Positions 25,339 through 32,507 of a DNA stretch of 32,507 nt are shown one piece after another. The notes beneath the pieces were generated by a model. The model worked only from the letters and a program-made list of their open reading frames with translations. It ran no database searches and was not told the DNA's origin. Where the stretch lies: positions 1 to 32,507 of the forward strand of contig WJLW01000088.1 in NCBI GenBank assembly GCA_014728295.1, given 5' to 3'. Position numbers and translations under genes: made by a program. Each line of letters starts with the position of its first letter. Position 1 is the first letter of the stretch. This DNA is from Chitinivibrionales bacterium. Lineage in GTDB: Bacteria > Fibrobacterota > Chitinivibrionia > Chitinivibrionales > WJKA01.

Positions 25339-26804
25339 TGCATCGTTACTCCGAATTTTGCCAGAGATTCGCCGGTAATCTCATCAAAGGTGATTTCAAG
25401 TTTTTTCAGGGCTATGATTTTGCGCAATGTTTCTACGGCCGTGTCTATAAAATCATTGCGGGCTTTAAGCAGGCTCAGGTTATCAACCGCCCCCAGCTCA
25501 AAACCTCTTGTTGCGGCATCAAGCTGCTTTTGAGCGATTGCCCGGGCCGCCCGGGAGATGCGCAGATCTTCTTTCTCCTGCCGCCAGCTATCCAGCAAAC
25601 TGCGGATACGATGCATCAGCTCCGTGTGATACTCGTTTTGCTCCAGTCTGTTTTTGTCGATATCATACTCAGTCTGCCGAATTGAGATGCGCCTTTTGGT
25701 CGCAGGCAAATTGTAGCTGAGGATGAGCGAAATTACCGCATTGTCACTATGCGATGAAGCTGCACCGGTAATCCCGTCACTATTGAATCCGTCAATGATA
25801 CTGGTAAACGTGCGACCAACCGATATACCGGCGCGGGCCGACGGCAGCATGTCATTTTTCAATTTGTCTTTGTTAAGCTGCAATTTTTTGAAAGCAGTTT
25901 CAAAGATGCGAAGCCGGGGATCAAATGTCCGGGCTTTCGAGATAAACTCGTGCGGGGGCGGGAAATCTCCTATGTCTGGCCGGCGGGCAGTATCGATTTC
26001 TACAGAATCTTCGTCAGCGCCGACGGCCAGGGCAAGCGATCTTCGCGCCTGGCTGATTGAGGTGGTTGCAATGAGCAGACGGCGTTGTGCGCGCAGAAAT
26101 TCAAGTGCGGCCGACAGGGTATCGAGTTGACTTCCCTCGCCGATTTCATGCTTGATTCTGGCGGTCTGCAGATCCTTGTGCGCGAGGTCACGTGCCGCTT
26201 TGGCAATATCGAGCAAAATGAGCTTTTCATATAAATTCCAGTACATCATGCGAACGTCGCTGATGTCACCGAGCAATCGCTTTTTCTGCTCGAGACGAAA
26301 CTTGTGCGCGTCGATGCGACGTATGAGGATGGCATATTGCGCAGAGCTGTATCTCCCGGAATTTTTCAGCAGCTCATGATCGTATGAGATTCCGAAGGCG
26401 GTCGAGAATTTCGTCTGATTATCGCTTGCGTCATGCGTGACGGTTTCGGATACCGCGCCTGAAACGCTACCGCCGCCTCGTATCGATTTTTTGCCAGAAA
26501 CGGCAGCTTTGGCCTGATGCACCAAATCTTCCGCGGCCAGATCCTCCAGCGAATCATTGAAACTCGTTCTGTAGGAAGCGTCAAATTCGAGTTGCGGCAA
26601 TTCATCGCTTTCAACTGACTGGGTTGACAAAGAATCTGATGCACGGTTGATCAGGAGTATTCGAAATTGGCTGCCGGCATCAAGTGCGTGCGCTATCGCA
26701 TCCTGTTCGGTGAGCTGCTCGCCCGCCGTGACCGCCACAACGCAGACTGACAGCAGCAGATTCCAGGTAGTTGGCGCCGGTATTGACTTGCAGGTTCTTT
26801 TCAT
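25335..26804 (-). CDS. TolC-family outer-membrane channel
   Basis: A 489-residue outer-membrane efflux protein with the long alternating coiled-coil repeats of the OEP family in two halves (about 50-260 and 270-480), such as ALEFLRAQRRLLIATTSISQ and RAIAQKQLDAATRGFELGAV. The ATG at 26804 gives a signal-like N-terminus (KRTCKSIPAPTTWNLLLSVC, then VVAVTAG). A start at 26930 would add 42 residues with no signal character. The ribosome site is weak for both, so the start is uncertain. It is the first gene of the exporter operon, with the adaptor, ATPase and two permeases following. The cargo is unknown. Confidence 0.88.
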   Translation of the reverse strand: MKRTCKSIPAPTTWNLLLSVCVVAVTAGEQLTEQDAIAHALDAGSQFRILLINRASDSLSTQSVESDELPQLEFDASYRTSFNDSLEDLAAEDLVHQAKAAVSGKKSIRGGGSVSGAVSETVTHDASDNQTKFSTAFGISYDHELLKNSGRYSSAQYAILIRRIDAHKFRLEQKKRLLGDISDVRMMYWNLYEKLILLDIAKAARDLAHKDLQTARIKHEIGEGSQLDTLSAALEFLRAQRRLLIATTSISQARRSLALAVGADEDSVEIDTARRPDIGDFPPPHEFISKARTFDPRLRIFETAFKKLQLNKDKLKNDMLPSARAGISVGRTFTSIIDGFNSDGITGAASSHSDNAVISLILSYNLPATKRRISIRQTEYDIDKNRLEQNEYHTELMHRIRSLLDSWRQEKEDLRISRAARAIAQKQLDAATRGFELGAVDNLSLLKARNDFIDTAVETLRKIIALKKLEITFDEITGESLAKFGVTMQ

Positions 26805-27070
26805 CTGCTTAAGAAAAAGGTTTATTTTGGAAGTTCGGAATGCACCGCGTACAGGAAATGTCTCCTCACCGCAGAATCCGGCGCTGCAATCACTCCGAGA
26901 CTGAATAACATTACGTTCCGGAACATTCAAAATTACATCGATTGAGCAGCATCACAAAATGGCGCAGGTAAGCGTTGCAGGAAAATTATATATTTATTAG
27001 ATTCCAGCCAACAGGTAAATGTTACCCGAAACGAATATAGCCGCGATACGGCTGCCGGAAACCCGCAAGC

Positions 27071-28240
27071 ATGGAAATGATGATTGATGCACTGACACGA
27101 TTGCCAAAGCTGAAGAAACGCAACCTTCTCGTTCTCTCTTCGGGAAGCTATAGAAGCGGCATACAGGCAATCTATCTTGAAATCGCCGGTGCGCAATTCG
27201 AAATTATAGCCGACAGCTACCTGCCGTTTACAGCCGAGGTGCGAACGTTGCTTGACACCATAAACAGCGCCTCCCGCAAAAAAGCATCCGTTGACGAAAT
27301 CGCATCATTGGACCGCAAAGTAACTTCCTGCTTCATTGATGCAGCGTTCACCGCACTGGCAACGGTTCCGCAGGCACAGAAAAAACCGCATGCCGTATTG
27401 CTGAACAAAATGCAGTTATGGCGCGGGCCGTGGGAAGAAGGCTCCCGCAACGGCCAGTGGACGTTTGACATCGGCAGCGATGTGCATATTGCCCGGGCGG
27501 TTAAGGCGCCGGTATTAACCGACTTCATTACGTTTGATCTGCTGCGGGGCGGCCGGGGATTCTTGCCGTTGCAGGCCGGTTTTCTGAAAATCGCCGATCT
27601 GTTCAGTGGCGATGCCGCATTTATCAATGCGGGATTGTTGTCCCATGCCGTTATCACCGACAAGAAAAAGAGAATAATCCTTACCGATTCCGACACCGGC
27701 CCAGGAACTTCCTTGATGAATGTGATCGCAGCCGAGCATGGTTGCCCCGACGAATTTGATCGCGATGGTTCGCAAGCCGCACTGCATCAGGTGAATGAAG
27801 TCTGCCTGGATACCTTGAGCGAATACGACTGGTTTGGGCGTCCGGCTCCCAAGCTGGCGCACCTGGTTCCGTTTGAAGATCTGCTTACCCACTCCTCGTT
27901 CAAGCGCCAGACCAGTGGAGAAAAGCTTGCAACCATTACTGCGCTGACGGCACGCAACATATACGATTTCATGAAACGGGAGTGCCCGTATTTCTCAAGT
28001 CTGTCGGCAGTGTGGATCAGCGGCGGCGGAGCGCTCAACCTCACGCTGATGGATTACTTGCGCGCTTATTGCGATCCGGTCCCCGTCAAGGGTATCGAAG
28101 AGCTGGGCATACCGCCATTTGCCGGGCTTCCTGTCGCACTGGGATTGACGGTGAATGAATACTTGAATAACCAGCCCGTGTATTGCAATACGTTGGTTAC
28201 CAGTAAAGCCGATTCGCTCGGCAAGTGGGTAGTTTACTGA
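27071..28240 (+). CDS. AnmK-like sugar kinase homologue, divergent
   Basis: A 389-residue protein in the anhydro-N-acetylmuramic acid kinase fold. The recognisable parts are DIGSDVHIARAVKAPVLTDF ... FDLLRGGRG (about 136-165, AnmK 'SDFRxxDxAxGGxGAP' region), TDSDTGPGTSLM (AnmK GTGPGNML), DEFDRDG and ISGGGALNLTLM (GGGxxN). The N-terminal GTSLDG phosphate-binding motif reads GSYRSG (25-30), and the usual EAxAFAWL near the end reads FAGLPVALGL. AnmK phosphorylates 1,6-anhydroMurNAc in cell-wall recycling; whether this copy does is open. It has the length of the family and no frame damage. It is divergent from the exporter operon and convergent with lpxA. Confidence 0.72.
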   Translation: MEMMIDALTRLPKLKKRNLLVLSSGSYRSGIQAIYLEIAGAQFEIIADSYLPFTAEVRTLLDTINSASRKKASVDEIASLDRKVTSCFIDAAFTALATVPQAQKKPHAVLLNKMQLWRGPWEEGSRNGQWTFDIGSDVHIARAVKAPVLTDFITFDLLRGGRGFLPLQAGFLKIADLFSGDAAFINAGLLSHAVITDKKKRIILTDSDTGPGTSLMNVIAAEHGCPDEFDRDGSQAALHQVNEVCLDTLSEYDWFGRPAPKLAHLVPFEDLLTHSSFKRQTSGEKLATITALTARNIYDFMKRECPYFSSLSAVWISGGGALNLTLMDYLRAYCDPVPVKGIEELGIPPFAGLPVALGLTVNEYLNNQPVYCNTLVTSKADSLGKWVVY

Positions 28241-28251
28241 CGCCGGCAGTG

Positions 28252-29022
28252 CTATATGCGCATCAGCCCCCGCTGGGAGTTTTGGATAAAGTCAACTATC
28301 AAGGCAATGTCGGCATTCTGTGGAAAATTCTCCAGCAGTTTTTGCTGTGCGCCAACAAGTGACAGGCTCGAGCGGAAAAGCGTTTTGTAAGCGCGCTTAA
28401 TCGCATCACGCCGATCATCGCTGAATCCTTTTCGCTGCAATCCCACTTTGTTAATGCCCATCAACCGGGTCGGATCGCCGGCAGTCAGCGCAAATGGCGC
28501 CACATCCATTGTCAAGTATGAATTGGCGCCGATAAAGCTGTAATCACCAACTTTGACAAACTGATGTATGGAACAAACACCGCCGATAGTAACATTGCTG
28601 CCGATAGTAACATGGCCTGCCATTGCCATATTGTTGGCTATGATAACATTGTTTCCCAGGTGACAATCGTGAGCTATATGAACATACGCCATCAGCAGGC
28701 AGCCCGAACCAATGCTGGTTGACCCTGAAGCGTTGGTGCCCCGGTTAAGAGTGCAGAATTCCCGTACCGTGGTTCCGTCACCTATTTCCAGTGTGGTCTT
28801 TTCTCCGCCAAACTTGAGATCCTGCGGAATGGTGCCGACACTGGCGCCGTTGAAAATACGGCATTGTGCGCCGATACGCACACCGCTGCCGATATAGGCG
28901 TGCGACCCAATCTCTGTTTCATTGCCGATAACGGTGTCGTCTTCGACAACCGCGTAGGGCCCGATAGTCACCTTATCGCCAATACGGGCTTGCGGATTTA
29001 CAATCGCTGTTGCATGAATCAT
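28252..29022 (-). CDS. lpxA: acyl-ACP--UDP-N-acetylglucosamine O-acyltransferase
   Basis: A 256-residue left-handed beta-helix acyltransferase that adds the 3-O-acyl chain in the first step of lipid A synthesis. Hexapeptide repeats run from residue 8 to about 180. H118 in HIAHDC corresponds to the catalytic His of LpxA, and the LpxA-specific GTIPQDLKFGGE (63-74) is present. The C-terminal helical domain (from about 195) has normal size. The gene follows lpxC-fabZ by 9 bases in one transcription unit. Confidence 0.96.
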   Translation of the reverse strand: MIHATAIVNPQARIGDKVTIGPYAVVEDDTVIGNETEIGSHAYIGSGVRIGAQCRIFNGASVGTIPQDLKFGGEKTTLEIGDGTTVREFCTLNRGTNASGSTSIGSGCLLMAYVHIAHDCHLGNNVIIANNMAMAGHVTIGSNVTIGGVCSIHQFVKVGDYSFIGANSYLTMDVAPFALTAGDPTRLMGINKVGLQRKGFSDDRRDAIKRAYKTLFRSSLSLVGAQQKLLENFPQNADIALIVDFIQNSQRGLMRI

Positions 29023-29031
29023 GAATAACCT

Positions 29032-30417
29032 TTATTTCTTTGCCGTCAGCATGGCGAAGAGTTCCGCTTCGCTGGCAATTTTATCGCCCACAAAGCATTT
29101 GCCGGCAAATCTGATAGTGCCACGACGATTTTGCAGCAATTCACACTCAATGCGCAACTGATCACCTGGCCGCACCATTTCCCTGAATCGTGCCTTGTCA
29201 ATTCCCAGAAATGCGATAGCTTTATCCTTGCTCATTTTCTGCGAAAACAGTCCCATTATCCCGCCGGCCTGCGCCATTGACTCAATCTGTAAAACACCGG
29301 GCATAACAGGATCACCGGGAAAATGTCCCTGGAAAAATGGATCGTTAAATGAAACGTTTTTAGTTGCTATGATTTTTTTGCCGGGTTCTATTTCAATCAC
29401 ATTGTCTATGAGCAAAAACGGATACCTGTGCGGAAGTATTTCTAAAATATCCTGATATGAAACCTGCGGCTCAATCTGCTCTTTTGCTTTCTGTTTTTCA
29501 TGCTTGGAAATCTTCTCCCGGATTTTTTTCGCCATCATGTGATTGCTTGCATGGGAGGTGCGCGCGGCGAGGACATGCCCCAGAATCGGCTTGCCGAGCA
29601 GGTACAGATCGCCTATTAGATCCAGTGCCTTGTGGCGGCACAGTTCGTTGTAGAAACGCAGTTTTGCATTATTGAGGAAGCCATTCTTTCCCGGTTCGAT
29701 TGGCCCGCTGTATTCAAACAGCTTGCGTATATATTCGATATGCTCCTGGGTCAGGTCGACATCCTGCATAACCACAGCACTGTCAAGTGTACCGCCTCTA
29801 ATCAGCCCCTTTTCACGCAGCATTTCGATTTCCGACAAGAAGCAAAAGGTGCGCGCCGGGGCGAATTCCTTTGCAAAATCGTCGAGAGAAAACATCGTCG
29901 TATGCTGCGAGCTCAGCATTGGATTCTTTTGAGAATAGTCGATCATCAACGTAATGTGAAACTGATCCATCGGAAAAATACTGTAGCCGGTATCATTATC
30001 CTGATACAGAAGAATCGGCTTTTCAATTTTCAGGAATTCACGCTGGGCCGGCTGTTCCTGTATTCCGGCATTCTGGATGAGCTGAACAAACGGCAATGCA
30101 CTACCGTCCATGAGCGGCAATTCGGGCGCTTCGACCTCTACAAGGCAATTATCAATTTCCAACCCGGCTAATGCCGCCATGAGATGCTCGATTGTTTTAA
30201 TGGAGACACCGTCCTTGCCAATAGTCGTGCCGCGCTCGAGCTCGACAACATTATCAATGTCCGCTTCGATGACCGGAGAATCATTCAAATCGGTACGAAC
30301 AAAGGTAATGCCGTAATTCTCCGGAGCAGGATTGATGGTAACTTTGGCCTCATCTCCGGTATGTAAACCGATTCCCGATAGGGAAGCAACTTTCTTGATG
30401 GTATGCTGCAATGCCAT
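29032..30417 (-). CDS. lpxC-fabZ: fused UDP-3-O-acyl-N-acetylglucosamine deacetylase / 3-hydroxyacyl-ACP dehydratase
   Basis: A 461-residue bifunctional protein. Residues 1-about 300 are LpxC: zinc ligands H78 (IEHLMAAL), H262 and D266 (CRHKALDLIGD), with the catalytic H281 in GHVLAARTSHASN. A charged linker (about 300-318) leads to FabZ, with LPHRYPFLLID and the active-site GHFPGDPVMPGVLQIE (H365, E379). The fusion couples lipid A commitment to hydroxyacyl dehydration. It is characteristic of Bacteroidetes/Chlorobi and relatives. The ATG overlaps the lpxD stop (TAATG). Confidence 0.96.
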   Translation of the reverse strand: MALQHTIKKVASLSGIGLHTGDEAKVTINPAPENYGITFVRTDLNDSPVIEADIDNVVELERGTTIGKDGVSIKTIEHLMAALAGLEIDNCLVEVEAPELPLMDGSALPFVQLIQNAGIQEQPAQREFLKIEKPILLYQDNDTGYSIFPMDQFHITLMIDYSQKNPMLSSQHTTMFSLDDFAKEFAPARTFCFLSEIEMLREKGLIRGGTLDSAVVMQDVDLTQEHIEYIRKLFEYSGPIEPGKNGFLNNAKLRFYNELCRHKALDLIGDLYLLGKPILGHVLAARTSHASNHMMAKKIREKISKHEKQKAKEQIEPQVSYQDILEILPHRYPFLLIDNVIEIEPGKKIIATKNVSFNDPFFQGHFPGDPVMPGVLQIESMAQAGGIMGLFSQKMSKDKAIAFLGIDKARFREMVRPGDQLRIECELLQNRRGTIRFAGKCFVGDKIASEAELFAMLTAKK

Positions 30418-31463
30418 TACAAACGTTTCCTTCCCGCTTCAAGCCTGTTTCTTAACACGGCAAGCTCCGTTTCCAGTTTTTTAACTTTTTTGCGTAGATC
30501 CGGTAGTTCGGACTGGGAAGCTTCGATACGGCGCATGGTCATGAAATTGCGTGCAGGGCATCCCGTTATCTTTGCCTTTGCCTGGACATTTTTGCTGACC
30601 CCTGCTTTAGCGCCGACGAAGGCGTCGTCACCAATTTCGATGTGACCGACAAAACCGGCCTGACCGCCGACGATAACCCGCCTGCCGAACGTGGTGCTTC
30701 CCGAAACTCCGGCCTGGGCCGCCAGCGCACAATCTTCTCCAACTACTACGTTGTGGGCTATTTGGACAAGATTATCGATACGCACGCCGCGTGCAATAAC
30801 CGTATCATCAAATGCGCCTCTATCAATTGTCGAATTAGCCCCGATCCATACATCATCATGCACCACGACTCTTCCAAAAGAGGGAATGCGAATAAATTTG
30901 CCATGTTCCCGGGCATTGCCAAATCCGTCACTGCCAATAACAACTCCCGGCTCAAGGATAACATTGTTGCCTATTACACAGTTTCTGCGCACAATCACCC
31001 CGGCATGCAGCCGGCAATTTTCGCCGATCGCGGCATTTTCTTCTATGATGCAACCTGCACCCAAGTAGCTTCCCGCCCCGACTGATACGCCGCGTTCAAT
31101 TACGACCCCGGCCCGTATGCAGGCATCAGTAGCAATATGCGTATCCGCGTGCACCAGAGCAGCGGCATCAACGGCGCCCGCTTTGATGTAGGAGGTATCT
31201 TCAAAGGCCTGAGCGATTTTTGCATAGGCTACATACGGGTCGCTGACATTGAGACACAATTTGTCGGGAAAATTCGTATCAGGCGGGCAAATTACGGCAG
31301 CAGCATTGCAGCGTGCGATTGATTCTTTGTATTTGGTATTGGACAGAAAAGTAATTGCATTTCTGTCTGCGGCTTGCGGTGCGGAAATTGCGGTAATCTC
31401 AATATCTTCACCATCGGTAGGTGACGGGCACTGAAGCACCTGCGCTATATCAGAAAGTTTCAA
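30417..31463 (-). CDS. lpxD: UDP-3-O-acylglucosamine N-acyltransferase
   Basis: A 348-residue third enzyme of lipid A synthesis. An N-terminal uridine-binding domain (KLSDIAQVL through about 95) is followed by a long hexapeptide beta-helix ([18 protein letters not shown] ... [18 protein letters not shown]) and a coiled C-terminal helix ([20 protein letters not shown]). H237-type catalytic His lies in [10 protein letters not shown]. The start chosen is a TTG at 31463, giving MKLSDIAQ as in other LpxD proteins, with GGAG 8 bases upstream; a TTG at 31481 would add six residues. Confidence 0.95.
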   Translation of the reverse strand: MKLSDIAQVLQCPSPTDGEDIEITAISAPQAADRNAITFLSNTKYKESIARCNAAAVICPPDTNFPDKLCLNVSDPYVAYAKIAQAFEDTSYIKAGAVDAAALVHADTHIATDACIRAGVVIERGVSVGAGSYLGAGCIIEENAAIGENCRLHAGVIVRRNCVIGNNVILEPGVVIGSDGFGNAREHGKFIRIPSFGRVVVHDDVWIGANSTIDRGAFDDTVIARGVRIDNLVQIAHNVVVGEDCALAAQAGVSGSTTFGRRVIVGGQAGFVGHIEIGDDAFVGAKAGVSKNVQAKAKITGCPARNFMTMRRIEASQSELPDLRKKVKKLETELAVLRNRLEAGRKRL

Positions 31464-31548
31464 GAGTAGTACTCCGCACAAATAAAGCTGCTCTGTACAG
31501 CCGACTCAAATGAATCGAATAAAATAGAAAATGGGCATAGCAACGTGG

Positions 31549-32070
31549 TTACTGCTGATTATTGAGCTCTTTGAGTACTCGCTCGGTCAGGTCGTAGCCC
31601 TTCTTTGCAAAAACAATCCCGCCTTGCGCGGCATCGAAGATATAATCATAGCGTTCCTCTTTGCCAATTTTGTCAAGCACTTTATTAATTTTTTCGATAA
31701 TGGGCTTGGTCAACTCTTCGTTCTTTTTAATAGCATCGCCCCCCTTGCCAAGCTTATTCTGCAGAAATTCCTGGTAATCAAGATATTTCTGCTGAAATTT
31801 GTCCTGCAATTCCTTCTTGCGTTCGTTACTGAGAAGCAAGCTCTGCTTTTCAAGTTGATTTTTCAAATCCTTCAGCTCTTTTTGCATTGCTGCCGCTTCC
31901 TGCTCCCATTTGGCGGCCTCTTTTTCGAACTTCTGCTGAGCGGTTTTGACCCCCTCATAATCTTTCAAAATTTTTTGAGAGTTGATGAAACCAATCTTCA
32001 ATGCGCCGAAACTCAAGGGCGCAAATGCGGTAAGTGAGGCAAACAAAAGTATAGCCGTGCGTTTAAACAT
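31549..32070 (-). CDS. skp: OmpH/Skp-family periplasmic chaperone
   Basis: A 173-residue periplasmic chaperone for unfolded outer-membrane proteins. The signal peptide (1-22, ending SFGA) is followed by the conserved LKIGFINSQKIL and a long charged coiled coil (about 40-130, rich in K, E and Q) that forms the Skp tentacles. The C-terminal strand reads YDYIFDAAQGGIVFA. The ATG at 32070 has GGAGGA 6 bases upstream. Position between bamA and lpxD matches the usual envelope cluster. Confidence 0.93.
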   Translation of the reverse strand: MFKRTAILLFASLTAFAPLSFGALKIGFINSQKILKDYEGVKTAQQKFEKEAAKWEQEAAAMQKELKDLKNQLEKQSLLLSNERKKELQDKFQQKYLDYQEFLQNKLGKGGDAIKKNEELTKPIIEKINKVLDKIGKEERYDYIFDAAQGGIVFAKKGYDLTERVLKELNNQQ

Positions 32071-32124
32071 GTAGCTTCCTCCAGCTTAAGTTAACATATA
32101 ATGGTTTCAAGATTCCTGGTATGG

Positions 32125-32507
32125 TTAAAATCCACGGTTCATAATGATATGCGGGTGCACTTTTCCCCAGCCGCTGCCGCTAAAATGACCTTCAGCGTTG
32201 AGTTTGTCAACAGGCCAGCCGAAATCTAACCCAAGTAGCCCCAGCATGGGAACCATCAGCCGGACACCAAAGCCGGCGCCGCGATACAGGTCGCTCAAAT
32301 CAAGGTCGGCAACATTCGACCAGGTATTGCCCATATCACCGAACAGCGCGAAATACAAGGTTTGCTCGACAACTGGAACGCGCAACTCGGAGTTAAATGA
32401 AAAAAGAACTTTCCCTTTTTCGTAGGTACGCCTGGAGCCAAACGTTCCCTGTGCGCCGATCGAAAACTCATCATAGCCGCGAATAACGGCATCGACTCCC
32501 CAGACAC
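32125..32507 (-). CDS. bamA: outer-membrane protein assembly factor BamA, C-terminal fragment
   Basis: The frame is open to the right edge of the window, so only the last 126 residues of the barrel are seen. IRGYDEFSIG is the conserved barrel loop 6 (RGY/F) motif of BamA. The strands that follow (ELRVPVVEQTLYFALFGDMG, AGFGVRLMVPMLGLLGLDFG) match the end of the Omp85 barrel, and the protein stops in NRGF with the expected terminal Phe. BamA inserts beta-barrel proteins into the outer membrane. The upstream POTRA domains lie outside. Confidence 0.9.
   Translation of the reverse strand, partial: VWGVDAVIRGYDEFSIGAQGTFGSRRTYEKGKVLFSFNSELRVPVVEQTLYFALFGDMGNTWSNVADLDLSDLYRGAGFGVRLMVPMLGLLGLDFGWPVDKLNAEGHFSGSGWGKVHPHIIMNRGF

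Noticed and set aside
29632..30171. 179-codon plus-strand open frame
   Set aside because: It is antisense to lpxC, where the zinc-site residues are coded.
1..32507. CRISPR arrays, tRNA or rRNA genes, phage modules, complete insertion sequences
   Set aside because: I saw no regularly spaced repeats, no tRNA-like TTCGA arm in a cloverleaf context, no rRNA sequence, and only one broken IS remnant.

Overview
The window reads as chromosomal DNA of a Gram-negative bacterium of the Fibrobacteres-Chlorobi-Bacteroidetes (FCB) group, most likely Fibrobacterota (Chitinispirillia-like). Four things point there: a TIGR02147-type protein coupled to a putative lipoprotein at the left edge; a bamA-skp-lpxD-lpxC/fabZ-lpxA block with a fused LpxC-FabZ at the right edge; a secreted subtilisin whose C-terminal tail resembles type IX secretion sorting tails; and generally mid-range base composition. 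The lineage is inferred from gene content, not from a search.

Layout. 1-1706 (+): TIGR02147 protein (5' end outside the window) and a coupled lipoprotein-like gene. 1975-3771 (-): subtilisin-like protease. 4165-4887 (+): SGNH-like protein. 4903-6674 (-): flavodoxin and an N4-cytosine-type DNA methyltransferase. 6676-7900: scar made of a decayed propeller-like gene and a 5'-truncated IS110-family transposase followed by hairpin-rich DNA. 7981-11079: a tandem winged-helix/LacI-type regulator divergent from a cysteine-rich secreted Asp-box (sialidase-like) protein. 11147-16968 (-): a tightly overlapping six-gene operon (outer-membrane protein, Tat-exported molybdopterin oxidoreductase, SDR epimerase-like protein, DegT aminotransferase, PIG-L deacetylase, WbqC), followed downstream by a small frameshifted gene. 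17249-20899: glycosyltransferase 2 (+), a methyltransferase lacking a normal start (-), and a GHL6-like glycosidase (-). 21000-26804 (-): TolC / MacA / ATPase / two MacB-type permeases. 27071-28240 (+): a divergent AnmK-like kinase. 28252-32507 (-): lpxA, lpxC-fabZ, lpxD, skp and the 3' end of bamA.

How the parts work together. The right edge is envelope biogenesis (lipid A synthesis, outer-membrane protein chaperone and assembly). The efflux operon encodes a complete tripartite exporter. The middle is a surface-sugar or glycan accessory region with some unusual members: an epimerase without the YxxxK pair, a sulfite-oxidase-family enzyme in a sugar operon, and an AnmK homologue without its GTSxDG signature. 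I found no tRNA, rRNA, CRISPR array or complete mobile element. No wholly new system is proven here. The best candidates for follow-up are the six-gene operon, the hairpin-rich flank of the IS110 remnant, and the degenerate-motif enzymes.
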